Source: CAZGUH01 sp964529005 (GTDB taxonomy: Bacteria > Actinomycetota > Acidimicrobiia > Acidimicrobiales > Ilumatobacteraceae). Taken from it: 64,000 nucleotides of DNA. Made by a program: the position numbers and the translations under genes. The stretch is from the NCBI GenBank assembly GCA_964529005.1, contig CAZGUH010000015.1, positions 1 to 64,000 on the forward strand. The letters are read 5' to 3'. Of the stretch, positions 52,640 to 61,424 are shown piece by piece (position 1 is the first letter of the stretch; each line of letters starts with the position of its first letter). Under the pieces are notes generated by a model. That model was given only the letters and a program-made list of their open reading frames with translations, made no database searches and had not been told where the DNA came from.

Positions 52640-55142
52640 CGACGTTCCCACGTGTGATCGACGGGAACGGTCTGGGCGACGGTCGGCAGCGCTCCGCGGC
52701 GAGCCCCGGCGATGGCCCGGTGGTCGCCGACGATCACGAGCTGGAACCGGGCTCGTGTCAGCGCCACGTTGATCCGATTCGGGCTGGCCGTGAACGCGGT
52801 GACCCAGCGCTTTCCGACGGTGAGCAGGATCAGGTCTGCTTCCTGCCCTTGGAACGAGTCGATCGTCCCGAGCGTGATCGTGAGCATGCCCTCGCCGAGC
52901 TGGAACGTGCGTCGCACCCCCCGTTGACCGCACAGCCGCTGGAGCCGTGCGCGCAGCAGCCGCTCCTGCTGGCGGTAGAAGCAGACGACGCCGACCGTCC
53001 ACGCGGCGCCGGACCGCGCCGCCCACTGTGCGAAGGCCTCGATCTCGCGCATCGCTTGGTCCGCCTCGAGCGCTTGGAGGACTCCGCAGCCTGGCGAGCG
53101 TCGCTGCGCACGTCCACCCATGTCACGCGCGCGGAGTACCTGCGATAGTCCCAGGACCGCGCGGTCCGGATGCCAGCGGGATCCTGGAGCGCCTCGCCCG
53201 CATAGAAGAGCTCTCGGGGCAGCCGCGAGATGTCCGGGTGCATCCGATGCTGATGGCGCAGGAGCACGTGACGCTGCCGGAAGCATACGGGTGGCAGCCC
53301 ATCGCTCAACGCGGTGGCGGCGTGGTGGCGCGCGCGGTTGGCGCCGCGTTGCAGGCATTCGAGAACCGATGGCAGCGCCAGCCCCTTCACGCGCTCCATC
53401 GCGCGCTCGACGGTATCGGCCAGCGCGTCGCGGTGGTCGGGGTGAAGGCGCGCCAGCTCGTTGTCCAGACGGGTCTGCTCCTTCTGATCCGAGAGCCGCA
53501 ACTGGTACAGCGTCGACACGCGCCATCCGGCTTCGTGCGCCCACTCGGCGACGACGTCGGGTTCGGTTCCGTTCCGGGGGCTGCGAATCGTCCACCCTGT
53601 CGGAGCGAACAGCTCCGCGCTCTTGAGCTCGGCGGCGGACGTCACGAGCACCAGCCCGCCGGTGGAGTGCGCGTCGCGGAGATCGTGCCCTGTGTGGATC
53701 GGCAGCCCGACCAGCCGTGCGCGCGACTCGTACTCCTGCCACCATTCGCCGCCCGCATCGTCGACGACTGCGATCCCGCGCATCGCCACGGTGCCCGAGC
53801 CTGTTCGGCTCGGCAGGGGGTCGTGCCGGAACAGCCGGAGCAGGTCGAGCCCGATCTGGGCCTGGAGCTCGTGGCCGGCCATCGCCTGCGCGAGCGCTGC
53901 CGCCGGCCCCTTGTCGTCAGTCGGCGACAGCTGCCGGTAGTCGCCGACGAGCACCCACCGCTTGGCGAGCACCGCCGGGACCAACATCTCCTGGAACGTC
54001 GTCTTGCTCGCTTCGTCGATGATCAAGACGTCGAACAGCCGGTCCTCGGACAGCGCGTCACGGGACTCTTTGATGTCCGGGTGCTGGAGGATGCCGATCG
54101 TCGTGCCGCAGACGACGTTGGCGGTGTCGAGCACGAGCCGTGTGACGGCGTCGCCGCCGTCGCGGCGAAGCATCTCGGCCAACGCGTCCTGGGCGAACGA
54201 GGGGGCGTCCGTGCGCTCCAGATGCGCCAGCAGGCGCGCCCGCTCCGTCGCCGCGCGGTCCTCGAGCCGGAGGTGGTGGACCGACTCGGAGCACCTGCTG
54301 CGATCGCCGATGCGCACGGCGATCACCCCCAGCTCGTCGGCGCGCGTGTCGAGCCGCTCCAACACGTTGTCGACGGCGACGTGGGTGGACGCGCACAGCA
54401 ACACGCGACGGCCGTCGCGCACGAGCTGGGTGATCAACTCGCAGATCGCCGTCGTCTTGCCCGAACCGGGCGGCCCCTCCAGCATCGCGAAGTCGGGCGA
54501 GCGCAGCCCGAGCGCCACGAACCGGCGCTGGTCGTCGGCGCCCGGCCGGTCCGCATCCGTGAGGAAGGCCCACGGGAGGTCGTCCCACGGCTCCCGAAGC
54601 ACGGGGGGCCAGAGGTCGTCGTCACGGTCGTCGAGCAGCCGGTGGAGCGGCGCATGGGAAGGGAGCGGCGCGTTCTGGAGTTGGCGCACCGCCTGGATCT
54701 GGCGTTCCAACACGTAGGTGTTCGGACGGGCGCAGATCCGCGCGGTCGACGGAGAGCGCTCCAGATGGAGACAACCGAGCTTCGGATCGCGGTCGAGAAC
54801 CCGAATCCTGTTGCCGTACGGCCATGGATCGGCCGGATCGTCCGGCTCGTCGTAGACGACCCGGAGGGTGTCGGTCATGAACTCCTCGACGACGTCCGAC
54901 TCGTCGTCGGGCGCATCGGCATCGACGATCTCGACCCACAACGGTTCGTTCGGCCGTTGCGGGCGTCGCTCGTCGACGGGCCGCCACACCGCCCGCGGCG
55001 CGCGATCGGGGTGCGACACGTACCGCTTGACGGTGGTCAGAAAGCTGTGCAGATCGGTGAAGCGGTCGTCGGTGTTGCGCATCACCCGCTGCGCGTCCGC
55101 GCCGTAGATGGACTCATACCGAAGCCGCGTCGCGGAGGTCAC
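52636..55142 (-). CDS. UPF1-like SF1 helicase (AAA_11/AAA_12 type), with one apparent frameshift
   Basis: The protein would have about 835 residues if one base missing near 53085-53105 is restored. The upstream frame carries motif I (EGPPGSGKTTAICELI), motif II (LIIDEASKTTF), motif III (LVGDYRQLSPTD) and the RHQHRMHPDIS element. The downstream frame carries motif V (TIDSFQGQEADLILLTVG) and VI (NVALTRARFQLVIVGD). Neither frame alone makes a working helicase. The join falls between WVDVRSDARQ and GVLQALEADQAM. This family translocates on or unwinds RNA and DNA and recurs in bacterial defence operons. GTG 55142 overlaps the repeat-protein stop (GTGA). Whether the shift is an assembly error, a programmed slip or decay is undecided. 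Confidence 0.85.
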
Positions 55143-57652
55143 AGGACGGCCTCGGCGCCGATGCGGATGAACGCGGTGGGGGACGGGCTCGCGTCGACGT
55201 CGAACTCGCTGTGCGCTCCGTCGTCGCAGATCGCGAACCGCCGACCGCCGTCCCGTTCCCACCCGTACTTCAGGACGGCTGCTTTGGCCGCCCCGCGGAC
55301 GAAGCGTGCCTCGGGGAGGAGGCGCACCGACTCCGGCGAGAGCCGTGGTGCGCCGTGGCGTACGCGCAGCCGATGCTCGCCGGCCCTCGCCGCGGCCGCC
55401 AGCACTGCGTCGAGACGGCCCGCGATGTCGGCGGCTCTCTCGTCGTCGACGTGCAACACCAGCATCCCGTCCGCCGCGACGTCCAGACCGCTGTGGCGCG
55501 CCGCCTGCACGCGCACACGGGCGGCGTAGTCGGCGGCATCGGCGCTCACCCGGGCCAGCTCGGCATGGGCGCGTGCCGTGAGACCGATCGCGAGCAGCTC
55601 GGAGACCCGCGATGCGCTCGCGACTCCAGCGGTGAACCACAGCTGTGCCGCCTCGGCGTCGCCGGCGCAGGCGGCCATCCACTCTCCCGCCGTGGCCGGA
55701 TCATCGGCGATCGGCCCCCACGCGGCCGCGTGCTCCGCCGTCAGCCCCGCGTCCCGCCACTGCGACGCCCGCTCGACGGCGAGGCCTGAGCGCTTCCAGC
55801 TGATCGCGGCGCTCGTCCCGAACCCGGCGTCGAGCCAGCGACGCGCGTCGTTCGGGTCGTCGATGCCACCGCGGACGAGTTCGCCGGCCATCTGCCGGTC
55901 GGCGATCCGCTGCCACGGCGCGATGCGCTCGATCGATCCCACGGCGTCGACCCACATCGCGGCGTCGGCCGCCGACATCGTGGACCGCCAGTCCGCGATC
56001 GCGGCGAGCCCGACGCCGATGTCGGCCCATCGCCCGGCCTCGTCGGCCGTCACCCCGGAGGCCGCCAGGTGCTTGGCGATCTCCACCGACGGGCACCCCA
56101 GGGTGCGCCACGCCGCCGCCTCCCCCGCCGGCATGCCGCGCTCCAGCCATGCGTGCGCGTCCCGTGGCGTGAACCCCGCGGCGCGCATCGCCGCCGCGGT
56201 GTCGAGGTCGCCGTCGAGCAGCTGGCGCCACTGCCAGCACGTGGTCAGGTCGGCGCGGAGCGTGGAGAACCACCGTCCGGACTCTGCTGCGGGCCATTGG
56301 GCTCGCCAGCGAAGGATCTCCGGCGCCGACACGACGCCCATGTGCATCCACTGGGCAGCCTCGGACGGGTCGACACCAGCGGCTCGCATCGCGGCCGCGT
56401 CGTTGGCGACGATCACGCCGGCCGCGATCCAACGCCGAGCCTGCGTTGCGGCGCCGGCGATCGCGCCCCGCCACGCGGCGCAGACGGCCGGATCCGTGCT
56501 GATCGACGTCCACTCGGGCAGATCGGCGGGCACGAACCCGGCGTGCGACCAGGCCCACGCTTCGGCGCCCGATGCCGCGCCTGCGGCGCGCCAGGCGGCC
56601 ACCGATGCGAGGTCGCCGCGCGTGGCCTGGTACCACGCGGGTGCGTCGGAGCCCGCGGACGCGGCCCACGCCGCGGCCTGCCGCGGCTCGAGCCCCAGGC
56701 GGAGCCAGACCTCGGCGTCGGCGGGGTGGCCGAACCCCGCGCGCACCCATTCCCGGGCTGTCGCGGACTGCATCCCGAGCGACGTCCACTGCGAGGCGAT
56801 CCGGGGATCGTTCGTGACCGCCAACCAGTCGGTTGCGGCGGCCGCCGACGCACCGGCAGCCGCCCAGCCCGCGGTGAACCCCTTGAAGTCGCGCACGGAG
56901 GCCCGCCCAGCCCACCGCCGAAACGCCTTCCATCCGCCCTGCTTCGACCACGCGACGCAGTCCGCTGCGGTGACGCCGGCGTCGATCCACTGCTTCGCTT
57001 CACGCGGACCGATGTCAGACGCCACCCACTGCGGGATCTCGTCCAGCGGAGCGCCGACGTCTCGCATCGCCCGGGCGTCCTTGTGCCCCACCCCCGCGGC
57101 GCGCAGGCGCAGCGCGTCGTCGGCGGAGAACCCGTCCTTCAACCACCGCGCCCGGTTCGCCGGAGACAGGAACGCTTCGCGCCACCGCCGGGCCTCGGCT
57201 GCGCCGCTGACGCCGGCGGCGATCCAGGGCTTCGCGGAGTCTGGATGGAAGCCGTGGTGGCGCCACTCGAGGATGTCGGCGGTCGCGGCGACACCGACGC
57301 GCATCCAGCCGGAGAGCTCGAGCGGGTCGAAGCCGTGGCGCTTCCACCGCCCAGCGGCAGCCGCGTCGTATCCCATTCGGACCCAGCTCAACGCTTCCTC
57401 GGGACTGCACAGCGCGTTCCACGCCGCGGCGTTCGACGGGTCCTGCCCCAGCGCCATCCAGAACTTCGCGTCGTTCGGCGTGCGCGCTCCAGCGCGCGTC
57501 CACCGACCGACGTGCGCCGGATCGCGAACTCCGAGGACGATCCACGCCGTCAGCTCGGCAGCGGTGCTGACGCCGGCCGCCTGCCATGCCGACCGAGGGA
57601 AACCCTCGACTTCGTCGCCCCATGCCCAGGCGAGGCTTGTCCACACGCCCAC
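55139..57652 (-). CDS. Trp/Gly-repeat solenoid protein (about fifty 13-14-residue repeats)
   Basis: The 837-residue protein is unlike any family I can name. From near the start to ~residue 690 it is built of about fifty consecutive units with pattern x-x-x-G-[VF]-x-x-x-x-A-x-x-W, for example QAAGVSTAAELTAW, KRHGFDPLELSGW, RHHGFHPDSAKPW, RDAGLTAEHAAAW. Each unit could be one helix and turn, giving a long all-alpha solenoid for protein or nucleic-acid binding. The C-terminal ~150 residues differ (MLVLHVDDERAADIAGRLDA, then SEFDVDASPSPTAFIRIG). The start is leaderless by inference: TAACGT ends 8 bases before GTG 57652; GTG 57646 is an alternative. It is the first gene of the helicase/PLD operon. 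Confidence 0.8.
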   Translation of the reverse strand: MGVWTSLAWAWGDEVEGFPRSAWQAAGVSTAAELTAWIVLGVRDPAHVGRWTRAGARTPNDAKFWMALGQDPSNAAAWNALCSPEEALSWVRMGYDAAAAGRWKRHGFDPLELSGWMRVGVAATADILEWRHHGFHPDSAKPWIAAGVSGAAEARRWREAFLSPANRARWLKDGFSADDALRLRAAGVGHKDARAMRDVGAPLDEIPQWVASDIGPREAKQWIDAGVTAADCVAWSKQGGWKAFRRWAGRASVRDFKGFTAGWAAAGASAAAATDWLAVTNDPRIASQWTSLGMQSATAREWVRAGFGHPADAEVWLRLGLEPRQAAAWAASAGSDAPAWYQATRGDLASVAAWRAAGAASGAEAWAWSHAGFVPADLPEWTSISTDPAVCAAWRGAIAGAATQARRWIAAGVIVANDAAAMRAAGVDPSEAAQWMHMGVVSAPEILRWRAQWPAAESGRWFSTLRADLTTCWQWRQLLDGDLDTAAAMRAAGFTPRDAHAWLERGMPAGEAAAWRTLGCPSVEIAKHLAASGVTADEAGRWADIGVGLAAIADWRSTMSAADAAMWVDAVGSIERIAPWQRIADRQMAGELVRGGIDDPNDARRWLDAGFGTSAAISWKRSGLAVERASQWRDAGLTAEHAAAWGPIADDPATAGEWMAACAGDAEAAQLWFTAGVASASRVSELLAIGLTARAHAELARVSADAADYAARVRVQAARHSGLDVAADGMLVLHVDDERAADIAGRLDAVLAAAARAGEHRLRVRHGAPRLSPESVRLLPEARFVRGAAKAAVLKYGWERDGGRRFAICDDGAHSEFDVDASPSPTAFIRIGAEAVL

Positions 57653-57660
57653 GGGCGCAC

Positions 57661-57709
57661 ACGTTAGATGGGGGATGTGTCGCGGTTCCGACGACGGGTG
57701 CGTCACACT
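57661..57709. promoter_or_regulatory. Divergent leaderless promoters between repeat-protein and phosphotransferase genes
   Basis: In the 63-base divergent spacer, TAACGT (minus strand, 57666-57661) lies 8 bases before GTG 57652. CACACT (plus strand, 57704-57709) lies 6 bases before ATG 57716. Neither gene has a ribosome-binding site. The two promoters almost abut, so regulation of one probably affects the other. Confidence 0.45.
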
Positions 57710-57715
57710 GTGCCG

Positions 57716-58729
57716 ATGGACAGCATCGCCCCTCGTCGTGTCGAGCCGTCGGTCGATGCGCTGCTTCCACCCGGCGTGGCGCGCGAGCCGTTCGTCAATC
57801 CGGACGGACGTTCCGCGGCGCGCTTCGAGCGAGCGTGGATCGACGGCGTGGCGCACATCGTCAAGTACGTGCATCCCGATGACGACTTCATGATGCGCGT
57901 CTCCGGCGATCTCGCCTGCCGCACCGTGCGCGCGTGGGCTGCCGGGCTGCTCGATGCCGCGCCCGGCAACATCGACCACACGATCGTCGCTGCTGCGTGG
58001 GGTCACGGCCGCAATGGGTGGGGTGCGGCGATCGTGATGCGCGATGCGTCCGCCGACCTGCTTCCCGGCGATGGTTCGACGATCCCGATCGGCCAGCACG
58101 CCGCCTTCCTCGACAACCTCGCCGCGTTCGCCGCGGCGACGTGGGGGTGGCGGGACACGTCGGGCGACGGGTTGCTGCCATATGACGCACGATGGGCGTG
58201 GTTCGGGCACGCCGCGCTCGACGGAGAGCGGGCGCTCGGCTGGCCCGAGCCCGTGCCGCGCATCGCCGACGACGGGTGGCGGCGCTTCGTCGACCGGGCC
58301 CCGCGCCGCCTCGTCGACGCGGTCGAGGGTCTTCGCCGCGACCCGTCGCCGCTCGCCGCCGCCCTGCGGGAGACGCCGACATGCTTCCTGCACGGCGACG
58401 TGAAGGCGTCGAACGCCGGCGCCACTGCCGACGGTCGCACCGTGCTCGTCGACTGGGCGTACGTCGGCGAAGGCCCGGTGTGCCATGAGCTCGCCTGGCA
58501 CCTGGCGTTGGACCGCGCACGGCTGCCGATCTCGAAGGACGCGACGATCGATGCGTTCCGCGCCGCCCTCGAGCGTCAGGGGGTCGGCACCGACGCGTGG
58601 TGGGATGTCCAGCGCGACCTGTGCCTGCTCGGCGCCGTCGTGCAGTTCGGGTGGGAGAAGGCGCTCGGGGACGACGACGAGCTGGCGTGGTGGTGCACGG
58701 CGGCATCGGCAGGCCTGGACCGCCTGTGA
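57716..58729 (+). CDS. Aminoglycoside phosphotransferase-like (APH) kinase-fold protein
   Basis: The protein has 337 residues. The catalytic region is clear: CFLHGDVKASNAGATADGRT (the H-G-D-x4-N Brenner motif of APH/choline kinases) followed by LVDWAYVGEGPVCHELAWHL (D-x-W metal motif). The N-lobe is weaker, with RSAARFERAWIDGVAHIVKY supplying the ATP lysine. The family phosphorylates small molecules such as aminoglycosides, choline, sugars and macrolides; this one cannot be assigned a substrate, and antibiotic resistance should not be assumed. ATG 57716 is chosen for the -10-like CACACT just upstream; ATG 57668 is an alternative. It is divergent from the repeat-protein/helicase/PLD operon. 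Confidence 0.85.
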   Translation: MDSIAPRRVEPSVDALLPPGVAREPFVNPDGRSAARFERAWIDGVAHIVKYVHPDDDFMMRVSGDLACRTVRAWAAGLLDAAPGNIDHTIVAAAWGHGRNGWGAAIVMRDASADLLPGDGSTIPIGQHAAFLDNLAAFAAATWGWRDTSGDGLLPYDARWAWFGHAALDGERALGWPEPVPRIADDGWRRFVDRAPRRLVDAVEGLRRDPSPLAAALRETPTCFLHGDVKASNAGATADGRTVLVDWAYVGEGPVCHELAWHLALDRARLPISKDATIDAFRAALERQGVGTDAWWDVQRDLCLLGAVVQFGWEKALGDDDELAWWCTAASAGLDRL

Positions 58730-58798
58730 GATCCCGTTTGGCGGGCCGGATCGTCGGGTAGTCAGCTCCGGGACAGCGCGCGACCTGGAGGATCGAGC

Positions 58799-59461
58799 GT
58801 GAACGCTGGGCGAGGTTTCCGCGATCGAACCGCTGGCGGCCGCCATCTCGCGGATGCGCTCTCGGGCGCGGAGCTGGTCGATCCGGTGGTGCTCGCATTG
58901 CCGCGCGGGGGCGTGCCGGTGGCATTCGAGGTCGCGAGCCGGCTCGATGCGCCCCTCGACGTCCTGGTGGCCCGCAAGGTGGGGGCGCCGAACCACCGGG
59001 AGTTCGGCATCGGCGCCATCGCCGAGGGCGGCGTGCGCGTCGCCGACCGTGCGTCGTTGCGCATGCTGCGCATCGACGACGACGAGTTCGAGAACCTGGC
59101 AGACGCCGAGGTCGCCGAGCTCGAACGCCGTGCAGCGGCCTACCGCGGCGGCCGGCCGCTGCCGCCCACACAAGATCGTGACGTCGTCGTGGTCGACGAC
59201 GGCGTGGCGACGGGCGTGACAGCCGAGGCGGCGCTCCTGGCGGCGCGCCGCCTCGGCGCGCGCCGCGTCGTGCTCGCCGCGCCGGTGTGCGCCGACGAGA
59301 CGGCGCACCGTCTCGAAGACGTGGCCGACATGGTCGTCTGCGTGTCCTGCCCCGACGAGTTGGGCGCGGTCGGCCGCTGGTACGACCGCTTCGACCAGAC
59401 GACCGATGCCGAGGTGATCGAGTTGCTGGAGCGCGCCCGCGCGCGCAGCGGTGGAGCCTGA
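58799..59461 (+). CDS. Phosphoribosyltransferase-fold protein
   Basis: The 220-residue protein has the type I PRTase fold: VVLALPRGGVPVAFEVASRL (PPi loop region), then the hood LDVLVARKVGAPNHREFGIG, and the PRPP-binding loop DVVVVDDGVATGVTAEAALL. The family includes enzymes of nucleotide salvage and many uncharacterised homologues that in actinobacteria stand near dienelactone-hydrolase-like genes. The substrate base is unknown. GTG 58799 has GGAGGA 7 bases upstream. It follows the phosphotransferase by 69 bases and may be on its own transcript. Confidence 0.88.
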   Translation: MNAGRGFRDRTAGGRHLADALSGAELVDPVVLALPRGGVPVAFEVASRLDAPLDVLVARKVGAPNHREFGIGAIAEGGVRVADRASLRMLRIDDDEFENLADAEVAELERRAAAYRGGRPLPPTQDRDVVVVDDGVATGVTAEAALLAARRLGARRVVLAAPVCADETAHRLEDVADMVVCVSCPDELGAVGRWYDRFDQTTDAEVIELLERARARSGGA

Positions 59462-59545
59462 CGGGCAGGCCAGCGTGATCAGCGTCACCGGTGCCGGTGA
59501 TGCGAGGATGGACGAGATCGACGCTCGCTCAGGAAGGAACGCGCG

Positions 59546-59944
59546 ATGCCGAAGGAACTGAAGGCGGAGTCGTCCCGGAAGCCACCGGCGCCGTCGGACA
59601 GCCACGATCCCATCGACGAGTGGATGCGGCGCGTCATGCCGGATCTCCAGCCGATCGTTACGCACCTCGACGAGTCGATCCGTGCCGCCATTCCCGGTCT
59701 GGAGTACGCGCTCAAGTGGAAGAAGGCGTACTACGGCCTTCCCGAGCGCGGGTGGATCATCGAGCTGGTGGCATACGACGTCTCGGTCAACGTCGTGTTC
59801 CTCGGCGGCGCGGACTTCGACAACCCACCGCCGCTCGGCTCGGGGCGTTCGCGCTACGTGAAGATCAAGAGCCTCGACGAGGCGCAGGAGCCCGATCTCC
59901 AGAAGTGGATCGAGGCCGCGGCGGACGTGCCCGGCTGGACGTAG
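59546..59944 (+). CDS. DUF1801-domain protein
   Basis: The 132-residue protein has the DUF1801 pattern: DPIDEWMRRVMPDLQPIVTH, then SIRAAIPGLEYALKWKKAYY (the conserved Lys/Trp-Lys element), and LVAYDVSVNVVFLGGADFDN. The fold is YdhG/IscX-like, small and soluble, with no established reaction. An AGGAAGGAA ribosome-binding site precedes ATG 59546. It converges on the methyltransferase gene at 59961 with a 16-base gap and no visible terminator. Confidence 0.88.
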   Translation: MPKELKAESSRKPPAPSDSHDPIDEWMRRVMPDLQPIVTHLDESIRAAIPGLEYALKWKKAYYGLPERGWIIELVAYDVSVNVVFLGGADFDNPPPLGSGRSRYVKIKSLDEAQEPDLQKWIEAAADVPGWT

Positions 59945-59960
59945 AGCGACGCAGGCTGCG

Positions 59961-60728
59961 CTACCGGTCGGACGGTTTGCGTGCTTCGAACAGCGTTCGC
60001 GATGTCGTCGACCGGAACACGCCATCGCGCCGGATGATCGCGTCGAGGTCGCGCAGCCGGTCGACGTAGCGCTCGACGGTGAAGTCCGGGACGGTCCAGA
60101 TCACCTTGCGCAGGAAGAAGACCATCGCGCCGACGTCGAAGAACTCGAGCTCCAGGCGCTCGTTCCTGCACTCGACGACGTCCAGACCCGCGTCGCGCGC
60201 CGCCGCTGCTTCGACGTCGTGGTGACGTTCGTCGGTGTGCGGGAATGGCCCGAGGAAGAACTCGCTGATCTCGACGTTGGCGCCCTCGCCGACATGTTGC
60301 GCGAAGTAGGCGCCGCCCGGAGCGAGCACGCGGGCGATCTCCGACCAGTGCACCGTCGCCGGGTGCCGGCTGCTCACCAGGTCGAAGGCGCCGTCGGCGA
60401 ACGGCAGCGGCGGCTCCTCGGGATCGGCGACCACGACGGCCCCGAGCGGATGCAGCCGGGCGGTGGCCGCCGCGACGTTCGGAGGCCATCCCTCCGTCGC
60501 CACCATCACCGGAGGGAAGCCTGCCGCGCCGGCGCCTGCGAGGACCTCACCGCCGCCCGTCTGGATGTCGAGAGCGGCGCGCGCCGCGGCGAGCTTCCTG
60601 CGCAGCATCCGCTGGTAACCCCATGACGGTCGCTGTTCCGTCGCCCGGCCGTCGAGCCAGGAGAAGTCCCATCCCTCGACCGACGTGTGCGCTGCTTCGT
60701 CGACGAGCTCCTCGAACGTCTTCGTCAT
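59961..60728 (-). CDS. Class I SAM-dependent methyltransferase
   Basis: The 255-residue protein has motif I ALDIQTGGGEVLAGAGAAG (Asp-x-x-x-Gly-x-Gly), the acidic SAM contact in MVATEGWPPNVAAA, motif II around PLPFADGAFDLVSSRHP, and motif III ARVLAPGGAYFAQHVG. The C-terminal ~80 residues (ERLELEFFDVGAMVFFLRKV, then TVERYVDRLRDLDAIIRRDG) are typical of small-molecule methyltransferases. The substrate is unknown. ATG 60728 is chosen by domain start; no strong ribosome-binding site is visible. An upstream in-frame extension is Arg/Pro-rich and unlikely to be coding. Confidence 0.88.
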   Translation of the reverse strand: MTKTFEELVDEAAHTSVEGWDFSWLDGRATEQRPSWGYQRMLRRKLAAARAALDIQTGGGEVLAGAGAAGFPPVMVATEGWPPNVAAATARLHPLGAVVVADPEEPPLPFADGAFDLVSSRHPATVHWSEIARVLAPGGAYFAQHVGEGANVEISEFFLGPFPHTDERHHDVEAAAARDAGLDVVECRNERLELEFFDVGAMVFFLRKVIWTVPDFTVERYVDRLRDLDAIIRRDGVFRSTTSRTLFEARKPSDR

Positions 60729-60895
60729 CCGTTCGATCAGACCACACGGCGCGCGCTCGTGCACGTCCACCGCACCGTGCGGCCGCCGCGGGCCCTGTGG
60801 GCCGGGCGCCGGCATGCAGCGATGACCGTCCGGGAGGAATACGACGGGCGCGGATCGGGTACGAGCCCCGGTTCATCGCTCGATGGAGGTGCACC

Positions 60896-61180
60896 ATGGT
60901 GACGATCACCGAACCTGCCGCAGAATTCCTCCTGCGGACGCGAGAGCGCAGCGGCGCACCTGCGAACGCGAGCCTCCGCATCGGAGCGCCGGGCTACGAC
61001 GGCGACGCCTCTGTGGTGCTCGAGTTCGTCGCCGCGCCGCTGTCCGGTGACGCGGTCACCGACGCGCACGGGCTGGTGGTCTGCGTCGCGCCCGAGCTCA
61101 CCGAGGCTCTCGACGCCGCGACGATCGACGTCGTCGATCGCGCCGGCGAGGAGCAGTTGGTGCTGCGAAACGTCGACTGA
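60896..61180 (+). CDS. HesB/IscA-like Fe-S assembly-family protein with a single cysteine
   Basis: The 94-residue protein has the A-type scaffold outline: ITEPAAEFLLRTRERSG, a strand with NASLRIGAPGYDG, and GLVVCVAPELTEALDAATID. Canonical IscA/ErpA proteins use three cysteines, two of them in a C-terminal C-G-C. Here only one Cys (in VVCVAP) is present and the tail reads EEQLVLRNVD. This matches the actinobacterial 'HesB-like' group, whose cluster binding is doubtful. GGAGGT lies just upstream of ATG 60896. Its stop shares one base with the start of the next small gene (TGATG), so the two are coupled. Confidence 0.82.
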   Translation: MVTITEPAAEFLLRTRERSGAPANASLRIGAPGYDGDASVVLEFVAAPLSGDAVTDAHGLVVCVAPELTEALDAATIDVVDRAGEEQLVLRNVD

Positions 61181-61422
61181 TGGGCATCCCGATCGACGAC
61201 GACGCGCCGCTCGAGCCGACCGACGAGGCGGGCGTGACCCCCGACGGCCTCCCGCCCGACGCAGCGTCGGAGGACGAGGCCTCGCCGCAGGACGCAGCCG
61301 ACCAGCAGCACGAGGTCACGCCGGGATGGCGGATCGGCCGCCGGTCACGTGATCCCGAAGCGCCCGATGCCGACGCGCTCGATCAGGCGATGAGCGTGCC
61401 GGGCGACGACGACGAGATGTGA
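61180..61422 (+). CDS. Small acidic protein of unknown function
   Basis: The 80-residue protein is very rich in Asp, Glu, Pro and Ala, with one short basic patch (PGWRIGRRSRDPEAPDADAL). It looks largely disordered, in the manner of small acidic actinobacterial proteins with a W-R-x-G-R patch. There is no signal peptide or membrane segment. It overlaps the HesB-like gene by one base (TGATG) and ends 2 bases before the terminator hairpin, so it closes that transcript. Function unknown. Confidence 0.65.
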   Translation: MGIPIDDDAPLEPTDEAGVTPDGLPPDAASEDEASPQDAADQQHEVTPGWRIGRRSRDPEAPDADALDQAMSVPGDDDEM

Positions 61423-61424
61423 CG

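Noticed and set aside
50022..57652. Straight assignment as a Mokosh anti-phage system
   Set aside because: The helicase and PLD pairing is similar in kind, but the second PLD motif is degenerate, no kinase domain is fused to the helicase, and two additional unassigned proteins are coupled to it. Only a resemblance is claimed.
57716..58729. Aminoglycoside-resistance gene
   Set aside because: The HGD-x4-N motif defines only the APH/choline-kinase superfamily. Most chromosomal actinobacterial members are not resistance enzymes and nothing here indicates the substrate.
57653..60025. Upstream continuation of the Trp-repeat reading frame to 60025 (a 1628-codon frame)
   Set aside because: Beyond 57652 the translation loses the repeat and becomes Arg/His-rich shadow sequence. 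This part is occupied by the phosphotransferase, PRTase and DUF1801 genes on the plus strand.
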